Assembly (NCBI GenBank): GCA_033977485.1
Contig: CM066988.1
Span: 77,658,669 to 77,722,668, forward strand
DNA length: 64,000 bases
Reading direction: 5' to 3'
Source: Hydrangea macrophylla
Taxonomy: Eukaryota; Streptophyta; Magnoliopsida; Cornales; Hydrangeaceae
Part shown: piece after piece, positions 42,567-54,239 of the stretch
Layout of the letters: each line of letters starts with the position of its first letter
Numbering within the stretch: position 1 is the first letter of the stretch
Notes under the pieces: generated by a model
Database searches by the model: none
What the model saw: only the letters and a program-made list of their open reading frames with translations
Told to the model about the DNA's origin: nothing
Program-made: the position numbers and the translations under genes

Positions 42567-43943
42567 CAGCAGTCTGCCTAATTTCAGAAAGTACATATTG
42601 TACCACCAAATGAGGGATTTACACCTGTCTTTTACTCCGAATTTACTGAAATTACCTAGGTATTTTTGTCTATATAAGAAGAGGTATCTCCATTGAGAAA
42701 CACATACAACAAGGGGGGAGAGATACAAGAGGTGAGATACAAGAACACACAGGAGATACAAGAGAGAAAATTACTACCACTCCACCAACATATTTTTAGA
42801 GAGAAAAGAGAAAAGAGTTTAGAGAATTAGGAAGGAGAGCTTGGAAGATCTTCAAAGGAGAGAAACTTTGAGGATAGTTGGAGGTGATCCTCTAACCATA
42901 AGTTGTTTTATTTGCATTCTTTCTTTTGAATCCTCAAACTATTTTGTTTTCTTTGCTCCATTTCTTTTGTTGTTCATACTTCCTTCTTGAGACACTTGGA
43001 GATCCTCAATATCTCTCTTGAAATCTCTTGAATATGATCCTTTGAACCTCATGTAAAGCTTATACTCTACATGAGAGTCAAAATTTGATCATCACTTTGT
43101 TTCATATAGGTGGATCCAAGTTTGAGTTCATTTCATACTTCATCAAAAATAGTTGATCATCAAAATTTGGTCTATAAAGTTTGAGTTCATTGTTTGGAAT
43201 TTTGAGAAGTTCATTTCATACTTCATCAAAATCCATAAGTATAAAGTGTTTTTTTTAGTCTTCAAGGACCATCAAATGGTAGAAAAAGTAGTTCGGTTTA
43301 ATCTCAACTTCATGTTTTAATAGTTGAGGTTAACCAACAAAGTTGAACTAGCAAAATAAAAACAGTGAGTTCACGAACTGTTTTTGATCAAAGATTTTTA
43401 GTTCGAAATCTAACCGTTGAAATCAAGTGAAACCAACGGAAAAGTGTCGATAACACATCGTTTTACCACTGTAATTTTTGTTTTGAGGTGGTTTTATGTT
43501 TAGAAAGGTTTGATCATGGGTTTTGTGAGACAACCACAATCTGTCCAGAATTTCAGAATAGTTTCAGAACAGCAAACCGGTTTTAAAATTGATAGATCAG
43601 AGCTCTAACCAAGTTTTCATGACCTCTAATAATTTTTTATAAGAACCTTAATGTGTTATGAAGGTTCCCTAAAACGAATGAAGCAATTCGGATTTGTTTG
43701 CTATTTTTAAAAAATCATACAAGATATCTGGACAGAGAGTTGTAAAATACTGAGTGATGCCTAGTGTTTTCCACATTCCCGGAGATCTAACCGTTCAAAC
43801 CTTGATTTTCTTTCTGGGTTAGAAACTAGACTCACAGAGTCATAACATATCCAAAAATCATTAAGATCCAACCGTTGGAAATATTTTATTTCTGTTTGTT
43901 AAGATCTGGTCTGCTCTCTGTAATTCATAAAAAACTGCTACTG

Positions 43944-46107
43944 TGTCACAGCCCGGTCCCACCATAGCGGAACCGGAGCCCGTGGCACGCCACCGAGGCT
44001 CTTCCTACTCATTTCAAAGTTGTAGCAGCGGAAAAATAAACTTTAAATATAACAAATAGTAGTCGCTCTTTTGAAACAATATACCCGAAGTTGTTAAAAT
44101 TCATATAAATTTGAAAACGTAATTATATTTTGAAACAAATGAATTTATATTCAAAGGGGTCCCAAAGGTGCCCTAACAACCAATCAAAACATTTAAATAA
44201 GTTGCGAAAGGGGTATAAAAAGTTTTCATGCAGGGGTCATTTCGACCGGTCGAGATGCCCCTTTCGACCGGTCGGATGACCCTCGGCAATAATCCTTCAC
44301 AACAGAGGGTACTTCGACCGGTCGAGCTGTCCCTTTCGACCGGTCGAATGACCCTCTGACAGAAATCCTCTTGCACTAGGAAATTGCCTAAGGACAAACG
44401 ACCCTTGCGACCGCAAACTCTCTAACATTAATTCAAGACATAAAGTCGACAAGTAAAACATTTCAAACCGTGAACTCTAGGTTCATGTACATGATAACTT
44501 AAACAACCCAAACCATGCTTTCAAAGTCAAAACAAAACGTAGTAATTCCTTACAGGATTTGGAACTAAAATAAAACGTTTACAAGACGACTCTCCATTCT
44601 ATTACAAGTCCCTTAACAACTCAAATGAAATAGACTATCCGATTACAAAATCACGAGATTAAAGCATTGAGTTGCCTTCTAAGCGAACTCCCAAAACCCA
44701 CGTGCTCATATCTTCGATTCCTCGCCAGCATTAACACCTGAAATGGTTATTTGAATAACCACAGATATTCGATTTGTTTAAGCTAACGCTTAGTGAATAA
44801 AACAACATATGCACATGAATGATAAACATGTCCGCATTCACATCTCTACAATTCATACTAGTCGCCAGAGACTCACGTGCCCGTCCATATTCCCAATCCG
44901 CGACTCCTCGCCAATAAGTCCACGCGAAAGGGTAAGACCCACGATTCTTTTCTTCAATCGTGCGACCTTAATGCCTATATCGGCTCCACAAAATGGCACG
45001 GTGACCACGTGCTCCTTCTGACCCAAATAAGCAACTTAACATGCTCAAATACATATCACCATGCTCGCGGTAACCAAAACATTTCATCGTGCTATTGGGC
45101 CTACTTATCAATATAAATGCCCAATATGAACTACACAAGATAACTCTAAGTATTAACACATGCTATTCAAACATAACATGAATACATATCAAGAAACCAT
45201 TCCAAAAACATAGTTGAATCACTCACCTCCGATTTACGCGCTTATAATACGATCCAAAGAAAACCCGTGCACAAAGAACGTGCAGAAGTCCGTCTAGTAC
45301 AATTCCTATGGATCAGAATTCCATTTACCAACTTTTATGAAAAATTCTAGAAAACAACTTTTCGAAAAACTTGGCCAAACAAGTCCTAACATATATCAAA
45401 ACGAAGCTCTTACCTCGAGGAGCTCGAATATGAAATCTAGGAGAAAACAAACTGACGGAAAGTCGTCGTTTGGCGTCGCAAAGCTCTAAGCTCCCAAAAT
45501 CTCCCTATGGCCTCCTTTCTTGAACTTAGGTTAAGACTTATGAAAAATATCTCAACCATCTCTATCTATATATAGGCAAAACTCTCGGGAATTACGTTTA
45601 CCTCCCCACGAGTTTCCGAACTCCTAATTAGTCTCTGAAACTTTCTATACAACTTATTCATAGCTTTACGAGTGAAACTTCAAAATTATAAAAGTTTCCG
45701 ACTAAGTTTCGTTTGGTCGCTAAAACGCGAATTTCTACATGACATTTCCGATGTTGCTAATTAGCCTACCAAATTAATAGCGTGTTCATTCGTTCTCACC
45801 AGGATACTGAAACTAACAGTAGATATAAATTCTAAAACAGAAAATAATACAGATATTGAAATACACAGGTAAACATTTATTTCCAGATAAACATTTAAAG
45901 TATTCCACAGTGACCGTCTCATACTCGAAGAGACTTCACAAACAATAAATCATCAATTACCACAGTTTCAAAGGGTTCTCTAATACAGACACCCAAATCA
46001 ACTCGTGAGTCAAAACTCACTCAACCATGTGTCATAGGACACGCCACATCACATTATCATGCATGACAATATGGTACAAATGCAATAACACAAATGTGGG
46101 TGTTATA
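43944..46107. mobile_element. Solo LTR (Ty3-gypsy, chromovirus-like) inside LTR2
   Basis: TACTG at 43939-43943 and 46108-46112 flanks a 2164-bp unit beginning TGTCACAGCCCGGTCCCACC and ending TGGGTGTTATA. Removing it with one TACTG restores the LTR1 sequence exactly (GCTACTGTTTTTGTC). Terminus style and length fit a gypsy LTR. No internal domain, PBS or PPT is present, so it is a solo LTR left by LTR-LTR recombination. Orientation is probably minus by analogy with the chromovirus LTR, but is not proven. Small readings inside (for example 44173-44397) are not genes. Confidence 0.85.
44241..44347. repeat. Four copies of TTCGACCGGTCG palindrome in the solo LTR
   Basis: CGACCGGTCG, a perfect 10-bp palindrome, starts near 44243, 44265, 44315 and 44337, in two pairs with 22-bp internal spacing and 72 bp between pairs. 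The pair-containing segment (about 65 bp) is itself tandemly duplicated. Confidence 0.9.
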
Positions 46108-47029
46108 TACTGTTTTTGTCTAATCTTATTTATTTCAACTCAAATGGTTCCCTATTTGTCTTGAGATTCAAATCATGTTTTGAATAACGATAATTTAGCT
46201 TAAATCCGGAGGTTAAGTGATCCAAATTAGTGAATAAATCCATGTTTCATTCTTGTTTACATTCACTCATCCATGTTCATCTAATGCCCATGATTAGAAA
46301 TAGGTATTGAATAAAGTTGGATTTCATGCTTGTTAGATCTAAGCTAGGGAATTAGGATTGATTATTTGACATCATATTATTATGTGAAGCATGTGGACTA
46401 ATCTTTGTTTTGTAGCGCATTTGAGGTACAATTTCTCATCTCCCTTCTAGTTTATTTCATTCCTTGATTTTATTGATTTTTTAACCTCATGTGCGACACC
46501 TTAGAATTAGGAGCTTGCCTTATATGTATATATGATTAGAGACTCTTTCTTAGGATTTTCTTTTGTTTGTATGCATCGTACGTTTAATATCGCTACTGGA
46601 TCCCGGGTAAGTTCTCTTGTTCCTTATTGCATATCATATTGCTTGCTACTTGAAATATGTGATTTATGAATGATATTTTGCCATTAGCAATTTTACACCC
46701 TTTGGACATGTTTTTTGTGATGTATACGTATATATGTATTAGTTGAGGGCATGCTTAGATTAATAAATTTGATTAAAAGGATGTTGAGTAGAGGCCTATC
46801 ACAAGATAGGATGAGAGAGGGTGTTTTAGTCTGGCGGGCTCCTTCCTCTCTCATTCCATAATCCCCGGACCTAGTTTAATCTTTGGTTTCGCAAACGATC
46901 AGTTTCCTTTCAAAATGGTTTCTTAATTTTTCCTTTTAAAAATTAAGTGGCGACTCGTTTGTTTTGAATTTGAATTTTAAAAAGAACTTTAAAAGAAAAG
47001 CTGTGGGTAAGAAAAATGCGGTATCCACA

Positions 47030-47034
47030 ATAAT
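47030..47034. repeat. TSD (ATAAT) of element B, right copy
   Basis: Identical to 32609-32613. Confidence 0.93.
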
Positions 47035-47386
47035 GTAGAAAAATGAAAAGATTATAGAGGTTAAATGAAATACTCGAGTTAGTGTTCTAGCCATTGCTGT
47101 CACGCATTCTTCTAGTCGTCGTCATAGAATCGAAAACCTTTAGTGTGAAGCCAAGCCCTAATCAAAACAATAACCATTTTATTTTTCCAAAAAACTTCAT
47201 TGTTTGAATCGAAGCTACATGAGATTTGTTCCAAAATTGTGAGAAATTTTTACCAAAATTCTTAGATTACATAGTCGATAGTGAATCGAGTTTCTGTGTC
47301 GACGATTTTCATGAATTGCCTATGAAGGAAGGTGTGGACGTGGTGTTGCGGAGGTAGTGTTGATGATCTTCTTTCTTACTCTCCAT

Positions 47387-47456
<70 letters not shown>

Positions 47457-47530
47457 ATATATATATAGTGAATTTTAAATACCTGATTATGGGAAGTAAA
47501 TACTATATATGTGTTGTACGCAACAAAATT
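47035..47530. other. Flank of element B with (CT)n tract, no gene
   Basis: Continues the region left of element B. Contains (CT)31 at 47392-47453 followed by (TA)n to 47468. The readings over the microsatellite are not proteins. Confidence 0.6.
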
Positions 47531-47534
47531 CAAG

Positions 47535-48260
47535 TATGGAAATAACGAGAAAATTGAGGAACAAATATGATTTTATTGATTTCAGAAAATATGAGTACAA
47601 TCTCTGTATAATTCTTTTACAATGAAAAGAAACTTCCTTTGATTCGATCTCCTAGATTATTCAGATTCAAAGGCTTCTAGAGCTTGTTCTTGAACTGTAG
47701 ATTTGTCCTTCAAATCTTCACGCTGGATGAAGTGCTTGTAGGAAAGCTTGAATGAGGGCCGGGGCTTGATCTCGAACAAACGAACGATTAATCTTCCTTC
47801 AACTTCTTGAAGAACGGATTAAACAGACTTGACTTGAATATGAAGAACAACAAACTGTATTTTTGTTCTTCAGAAAGGCTTGGGTGATTTGAATGTAAGA
47901 GAGAGCTCTCAATTTTTTGTGGAGAAATCTCAACTTATTGAAAGGCCAAGAGTCCTTTCTACATGGGTGGAGACCTCTATTTATAGGCTTAGGGTGTAGA
48001 GTTTTAATTTGAGACTCAATACATCCTAACCGTTGATTTGAAGTCCTTCCTTGAGATTTTGACACGTGTCAACATTTTAGAGACCATTATTTATATGATC
48101 TCATATGGTGTATATGACACATGTCACAAATAAATTGATCCACTTGTATCTTGTGGGGCCCGTATTTGAGATTAATTTGATTTCTTGCTTTTGACTAATT
48201 TTAATAATTAAATTTAATTAATTATTAAAATATTACCAAAATTTTAATATCTACATGTGT
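47535..48260 (-). mobile_element. Possible solo LTR or promoter relic (copia-like), minus strand
   Basis: The minus strand shows a promoter-like layout: G-box palindrome TGACACGTGTCA (48060-48071), TATA-type CCTATAAATAGAGG (47976-47989), then a leader with GAGAGCTCTCTCTTACATTC and repeated CTTGAAG. This is typical of plant copia LTRs. LTR termini and a target duplication were not found, so an ordinary gene promoter relic is the alternative. Confidence 0.4.
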
Positions 48261-49430
48261 ATATATATAAATATTTCTACATATAATTATATAAGGGTAT
48301 TTTGGCCCTCAAAATAAATTAGAGACCTATTTCTAGTTTCATTTTTAAAAAGGTTCAATTTCTAGTTAGGTATCTATAGTTATAAATTAAAAGAAATCGA
48401 AATCACGTATGATTATACTTTATTTGAATGTAGCCTCTCTCTCTCTCTCATTTTTCTTGTTTTGGTTTCAAAAATAAAAAATTAGTTGACAACCCATCAT
48501 TTTTCTACTATAAATTGTAGGATAATGCTATTGTCAGAGTAACAATAGCTAACACAAAGTAAAAAAATATCATTAAAAATTTTAGTGAAAAAAAAAAGTG
48601 CCGCTAAAATTTTTTACTCGGACATTAGAGTTACCCTAAATTGTATCTTCCCACTATGACTCTAAGCTAAAAAAAATAAAACGCAATAATTGCCTTTCGA
48701 AATTGTAAATTGTAATAGCACATGTTGACTTAAAAGAGGAATTGAAAATTACGAGCTTTCTTTGTGTGGGACACAAAACCCACACAAAGACAAATAAAAT
48801 AAAGAGTGGATGTAGACTACACACACTTTACGTGCAATTAGACTCTTGGCAGCACCAGCACCATATAATCAATAATCCATTCGTCTATCCATTCACGCTT
48901 TCTCTCATTCTCCATATTCTCTAGTCTTTGTTGGGCTTTTTGTTTCCAATAAGATGGTGGTTGTTAGCCAATCAGTCAAAAATTAAGAAACTTATGACTA
49001 CTAATCCTTATCACCACAACTATTTTTGGGTTAGTAACAATCATTTTCTACTATTCCTTTTCTTTTCAATTTAAAAAAAAATAAAAATTTTGCTGAATTT
49101 TTTTTTTATTTTATATGTGATCACAACGTGTTTATTTAGCAGCATTTACAATTTCTCTTATGGGTCATTTGGCGAACATTATTGTAATGATTGTGATTGA
49201 CTGCAATTAATTATGTGTGTAATTACAATCCTAAAAAGTGTGATTGGCCAAAAGCCACTGTGAGTACTTCTTGCCTGTCGCATCCGTTTGCAATTTGCCA
49301 AACGCACATTTGTGTTTTGTGTTTTGAAACCATGCATCTTTGGGGCCTCCATAGCCAAACCCAAACAGGACCTTAAAGGGTGCTATAGTCACCTTTTTTT
49401 CTTTTTTCTTTTTAAATCATGGTGCTACAG
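48261..49430. other. AT-rich DNA without recognised genes
   Basis: Contains a short GAGTAACAATAGC / GGACATTAGAGTTAC inverted pair around 48535-48640 (MITE-like). 49165-49370 is G/T-rich sequence resembling a MITE with ATTGTAATGATTGTGATTG. No ORF of interest. Confidence 0.5.
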
Positions 49431-49431
49431 T

Positions 49432-49533
49432 CTTTTACAAATATTAAAATGTGTCTATCTCTCTTTTAGTGGAGTCCACTGACACTGTGGGATCAACAAA
49501 GGAGAGAGATAGACGCATTGTGGTGTTTGTAAG
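49432..49533. mobile_element. Small foldback MITE
   Basis: The left arm CTTTTACAAATATTAAAATG, continuing TGTCTATCTCTCT, is mirrored at 49503-49533 (AGAGAGATAGACGCATTGTG, then GTGTTTGTAAG). Both arms reach about 31-34 bp with few mismatches. The central loop is TTTAGTGGAGTCCACTGACAC-like. Confidence 0.7.
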
Positions 49534-49540
49534 ATTTATT

Positions 49541-51399
49541 TGTGCCCCAAAACTTACTCTAATGTATACTTCTTAATTTTCATTGTGCCCTTTTGTTATG
49601 GCTTCTGCTTCTACCTCTATTTAAATGCAAAAGGCAACCAATCCAAACGAGAGAGTATAACAAATGGATAGCCTGCCTTCCTAAGCTTCCTTAGCCTAAA
49701 GCCGGCCAACATTCACACCAAAAACAACTTTAGTGTTTTTTCATGATAATACTAGGAAGAGTGGTGCTTTTAGCACTAGCACACAAAGAGTAATGCTATG
49801 GTTCTTAAATTTTGTGTTGAAATTTAGTTTTCAATCGATGTACACAATGGTACGATCTCAAACAAATTCTAGTGAAAATTCAAGTAATCCCAATCACTGC
49901 CATATACGAGATTTTACCGGATGACCTTGTATCTAATGAGAGATTGGGACATGGAATTCCCTTGTAATCCAAAAAATATACTACTTAAGAGTATAAATTT
50001 GCAAGTATTAGAAATAAAACAAATAGAACATGTCATATGCTAAAAAATTATTCAATGAAAATGTAAATTTGTTTATAATATCATTCGTTTTTCCAATAAT
50101 GACACCTTAATTAAAATTCTTTTTTATGCTTTCTCTTTTCTTCTCGGAACATGCCAATTTCACCTAAATTCATTTGTTAGCTGATATGTCGAAGATGATC
50201 TTTGAATTAATTACTCTTGTTATATTTTTTATTTTGTAATTCATGAAAAGTTTGTTGAAAATTTGAATAAGAAATTGACCTTTAATTGAATGGATAAATT
50301 TGGTCTTACCAAACAGAGTATGCTTAGTCGAATGGATGTGTCCGTTGACGATCAGTCTTTTTTCAAAAAGTTATGACTACTGACGCACAGTCTCCTACAA
50401 TCGACATGTATGGGTCTTGTTTATTCATTTAGGTATATAAATTTATATTAGTTCCTATATACATATAGAGGGTCCGTGTCTGATAGAGTACAGACATTAG
50501 TATGGTTAGTTGAAACCTTGCTATTTGAAGTGATTCGATGATAACGGAGAAATCATTGTATCCTGAGAGATAAATGTTGCAAATTCATGAGCACTAATGC
50601 AGGGTATAATTATCTCAAAGACAACGAACGTAGTTCATGACTCAATCTATATTTCGTTTTGCATCTATACCAAGTTTTGTTTACTTTATACTGCATTTGG
50701 ATTATTTGTGGATTTCAGAACTTCCAAATGTGCATTAAAATTTGAAGATTGCTTGAGTGCTGAGGATTTGCTCCAAACTAGTGAAGTTTCATTTCTCAAT
50801 CGATCGAACGTCCTTCGAGCGATCGAGAAGTGCTGTCAGCACAGTGCTATGCAAACTGTGCAAGTAGAGCAAAAATGTGAGCCAATTTCTGGTGCGCCCA
50901 AGGGTTCAAATTGGACGGTATTCGTGTACGCACCGCATACCCACACAAGTATTGATTTTTAAGACAAATTGGGAGGCCCAAATTTGAGATTTGCACCCCC
51001 TACGCGCGCGAGAGAGGGCATTTCCACAACATAAGCTTACTAAGCTTAACAAGTGAAATCATATATAAGGAGTGAAAATGTTTCATATCTAAGCAATGTG
51101 GGATACAAGCTTGATTTTTGAAATAAAAGGCACAAGGCTCAAATAGAATGGTTAAATTAATGATGCAACCTAGAGGCCAAGTAATATGAATTAAATCCAG
51201 CAACATATACGCTGAACATAGTTGTATGGTTTGATTCTTAAATGGAATATGAATTTATTGCTTTGAAGTAAAATGGCTTCGCCTTTTCTTAGAGGATATT
51301 TCAAGTTGGACAAAATATGTGCTTACAATTTGTGTGCATTGTGGTAATCACTCGACAATTGGAAAGGCATAGAGTAGTATGGTAAGTCTCGATCAATTT
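49541..51399. other. Sequence without recognised genes; one 121-codon ORF of doubtful reality
   Basis: The ORF at 50597-50962 (MQGIIISKTTNVVHDSIYIS...) has no family I recognise. It contains CGATCGAACGTCCTTCGAGC, followed by GATCG, a CG-rich inverted repeat at about 50801-50825, and ends in a CACACCC-rich stretch. It may be repeat-derived. Elsewhere only short chance readings. Confidence 0.45.
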
Positions 51400-51605
51400 G
51401 TAAGTGGATTCACGAGTTTATCCTTTGAAATTTATAATCATGAGTTTATCCTTTGAAATTTCAAAGTATATTTTCTATCTAATAGAGTTATCTCTATTAA
51501 TCATAAATTTGTAAGTGGATTCATGAGTTTATCCTTTGAAATTTCTAATAAAGTTATCTCTATTGTCTATGTAAAGTCAAAGGATAAACTCACGAATCCA
51601 CTTAC
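51400..51605. mobile_element. Foldback MITE with ~29-bp inverted ends and internal direct repeats
   Basis: GTAAGTGGATTCACGAGTTT at 51400, continuing ATCCTTTGA, is inverted at 51577-51605, with two mismatches at most. The left arm sequence also recurs in direct orientation at about 51435-51460 and 51510-51545. AGAGTTATCTCTATT is likewise duplicated. Confidence 0.7.
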
Positions 51606-51743
51606 CAAGTTTTTAACTAGAGAGCATGTGGTCAATTCATCAAAGAGAATGTGATTAAAACCTATAAATTAAGAGCCCACATAGTAAAAAACCAAACTAA
51701 CTAACTGGAGATCTCAAAATATAGGTTCAGAAGGGATAATTAA

Positions 51744-51930
51744 AGAGTAATGCTAGGTGTACACAAATTTTGTACACACTTTTGCACACAAATGCTTTAA
51801 ATGCATGTACCTTGTGCTGTTTGAATTTTTCACACTTTTCTGTGCACCACTTACACAGCATAGGGTACATGCATTTAAAGCATTTGTGTGCAAAAGTGTG
51901 TGCAAATTTGTGTACACCTAGCATTACTCA
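51744..51930. mobile_element. Near-perfect foldback MITE (GAGTAATGCTAGGTGTACAC)
   Basis: Arms of about 67 bp, 51745-51811 and 51863-51929, are inverted copies with few differences (GAGTAATGCTAGGTGTACAC, AAATGCTTTAAATGCATGTA). They enclose a ~50-bp loop. TAATTAA flanks both sides (51737-51743, 51931-51937), a candidate 7-bp target duplication. No ORF: the 65-codon reading on the minus strand is just the arm. Confidence 0.85.
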
Positions 51931-51937
51931 TAATTAA

Positions 51938-53974
51938 ATAACAAAGTTTTACATAGTAAGGTAAAGTATTCTCTTATGTATCTCTCTCTGAAGAGGTTCG
52001 TATTACTGCTTGGAATGTTCCATGGTTCCGGATGGTTCTAGTCATTGATTTTTTTGGAATATTGTTCTTAGTCATTGTTAAAGGCGCTTTTTCTCACTAT
52101 CTATTATTGCTTACCTTTCCTAGTTTTCTTTTGATTCTGAATCTCATGATAGCTTCAATTTGAACATAAAAGCATGCTTTTCAAAGCACATCTTGTCATC
52201 GACCCCACCCCCATTGAAATTTGTACAGAAAATATACAATCAGAACCTTGCATATGCTCTCTCCTTTTTTTGTTATCTTATACGTATTCCTAGAAAGGAA
52301 AATTTGGAGGAAAGGGAAGAGTAAAAATAAAGTCATGCTTAGAAAATTGAAAAAAATAAAGACAAGTGGAAGTATCAAGTTTATATACTACCACCCAAAT
52401 TCAATCCATCCAAAGCTTTGCAAAAAATTTTAAAAAGAGAAAAGAAATTTGGGTCAAGATTATTTAGTTATTTAGTTATTTTTATTTTTTGTGTTAATTA
52501 CACATACACCCCTACTTAGACCGTTTTTCACTTTATATCATGTACTTCAAATCGTGTCATTAATACCCCATGTATTTTCGACTAAAGTAAATCAAGTTAC
52601 CAATTCCGTTAAAATCAACGGAACATAACTTGTTTAGTGGAGTATTGTCACTAATATCCCCTATACTTTGGGTGCTTAATAATTTTCAAAAAAATTAGAG
52701 GGGCGAGTATATATAACTAAAACATATTTATGTATCATAATACTGGTGTAAATAAATTGTTTTTTTCCAAATCGAAGGACGACCGCCCCGGATCCACCCT
52801 TATTGACAGAAGAGTGGGCATTATGCGAAGATGTCATGTTAATTTGGATCTGGACCAAACTAGAGTTTTAGGACCAATGTATCATCCATAATTTGGTGGG
52901 CTTGATATATGGATTTAACATAATAATCTACAACTTTCTATTTGTGGATGGACTTGTGTTGTGGACATGCATGGGGCCTTCCTTAATAAGTGATGTAGGG
53001 ACACATATTTGGGCTTGTTTTCGAATTTATTTACTTTTGAGTAATATATATTTTTAATATCTTCTACTTTTTTCTATAAAAAAATAATGATAATAAATTG
53101 ATTTTTGCCTTCTTTTATAAATTACTTAACTTAAGGACTCGATTTTTATGCCTGTTTCATATTCCGCTATCAGATATGACAATTGAAGGTCGTCAATAGT
53201 TATCCTCCATAAAACTGATTTAAAAAATAAGTTTAAGTGATGCAATTTTAAATAGAGAGCTTAAACAAATTTTTCAATAAACGAGGATGTCAAAGTGTAC
53301 TTACAACCTTTATTCTTATTTTTATTATTTTCAAAAAGAGGAAGCTTTAGACATTAAATTTAGTTTTCAGCCACTCAATTGAACAACAGATCAATGAAAA
53401 TCAATGAACAAAGAAGATAGTACTCTCAAGGTCCATTTACGGATTGATTTGGCAGAAAAAAAGTTTTGCCTCTCTTAACCAAGAAGTTATTCTATGAGAC
53501 CGTCACACCACTGTCACCACATCACCATTATGAGGTGGTGTGACTTTATAATCTAATAGCATACATGTGCCCCTGCTGGAGATCATGGGAAGTAGTTGGT
53601 GCCTAGCAAATTAAAATTGTACTAAGTACTTATCATGCCTCCTGAAAATAGGGGGCTGATGTATGGTCTGGATTAAAAGGTTCATACCTGATCATCAACT
53701 TGCTCACGTGGAGTGATCATTGAATAATTTCTCTAACCAACCCAATATGTTTGAAGGATAATTATGCCAAACATAGTTTCCATTTAGAGTAACGCTATAG
53801 TTTCCAAATTTAAGTTGCAAACTTGATTTTCAAACTCACTCATGAGCACTGGTATGTGCAAGGTGATTGCAGGATCGAGGTTTTGAGACCAAAATCTGGG
53901 ACGACCCTTAGATTCATTCCCTTCCAAATTTCAGTCCCTCAAGATCCCTCTTGGAGACTGAAGGAGGTGGTTGG
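51938..53974. other. AT-rich DNA, no gene recognised
   Basis: 52490-52680 has phrases such as CACCCCTACTTAGACCG and ATCCCCTATACTTTGGG that are common in plant MITEs or solo repeats. 53820-53970 has a short reading (LTHEHWYVQGDCRIEVLRPK) of unknown origin directly left of the next CACTA end. Confidence 0.5.
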
Positions 53975-54170
53975 CACTACACCATATGGCCAGATTTCTA
54001 ACGGACAACTTTTATCATTTCTAACGGATATATCCGTTACTAATTACTAACGGATAAATCCGTTAGAAAACATACAAATCCGTTAGTAATGACCCTTCAT
54101 ATAGATTTATAATTTTTCTAACGGTTTTTTAAAAAATACTAACGGATATAACCGTTACCATTTTTTACAG
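53975..54170 (+). mobile_element. CACTA transposon 5' terminus with TAACGGAT subterminal repeats
   Basis: CACTACACCATATGGCCAGA at 53975 is a CACTA-type end. It is followed within 190 bp by about ten copies, both orientations, of TAACGGAT(A) / ATCCGTTA. The flanking TGG could be one copy of the 3-bp target duplication. No matching 3' terminus was found in the window, so its length is unknown. It may extend over the gene-like fragments that follow. Confidence 0.75.
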
Positions 54171-54239
54171 AAATTAAAAATAATACAAGAAAAAAATAAA
54201 AAAGGAAATATAAAAGAATAACAATAGATGAGATCAGGC

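Larger units (their letters stand above)
32614..47029 (+). mobile_element. Non-autonomous Ogre/Tat-like LTR retrotransposon B with a small gag-like ORF
   Basis: Bounded by a perfect 5-bp duplication, ATAAT. LTR1 is 32614-35519 and LTR2 is 41987-47029, the latter enlarged by a solo LTR. They are near-identical over most of their length, with a few block indels, so this insertion is much younger than A or the chromovirus. The ~6.47-kb interior has a long tRNA-Arg-type PBS, a gag-like ORF, A/G-rich repeats, a 112-bp tandem array and a PPT. There is no protease, RT, RNase H or integrase. It resembles the non-autonomous class called TR-GAG (LTR elements carrying only a gag-like ORF) and would depend on an Ogre-type helper. 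Confidence 0.9.
41987..47029 (+). repeat. 3' LTR of element B, interrupted by a solo LTR
   Basis: Matches LTR1 closely from 41989 on. The first bases are TC instead of TG, a G-to-C change in the integrase-recognised terminus. The palindrome array (42243-42566) is longer than in LTR1, with added GCGGCGGCATTCACGGACTG and GCCGCGACAGTTTCTGGACT units. TATA at 42670. After removal of 43944-46107 plus one TACTG copy the LTR is about 2.87 kb, like LTR1. Confidence 0.92.

Noticed and set aside
31800..47470. Inverted similarity of TA/GA microsatellites at 31807-31869 and 47392-47468 as a large inverted repeat around element B
   Set aside because: Similarity is limited to simple repeats and about 6 bp beside them; flanks do not match.
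47357..47545. Leu-Ser repeat proteins across (CT)n
   Set aside because: Pure dinucleotide microsatellite translation.
50597..50962. 121-codon ORF as a host gene
   Set aside because: No recognisable domain, no homology known to me, Cys/Ile-rich start in AT-rich DNA, and CG-rich inverted repeat inside; more likely chance or repeat-derived.
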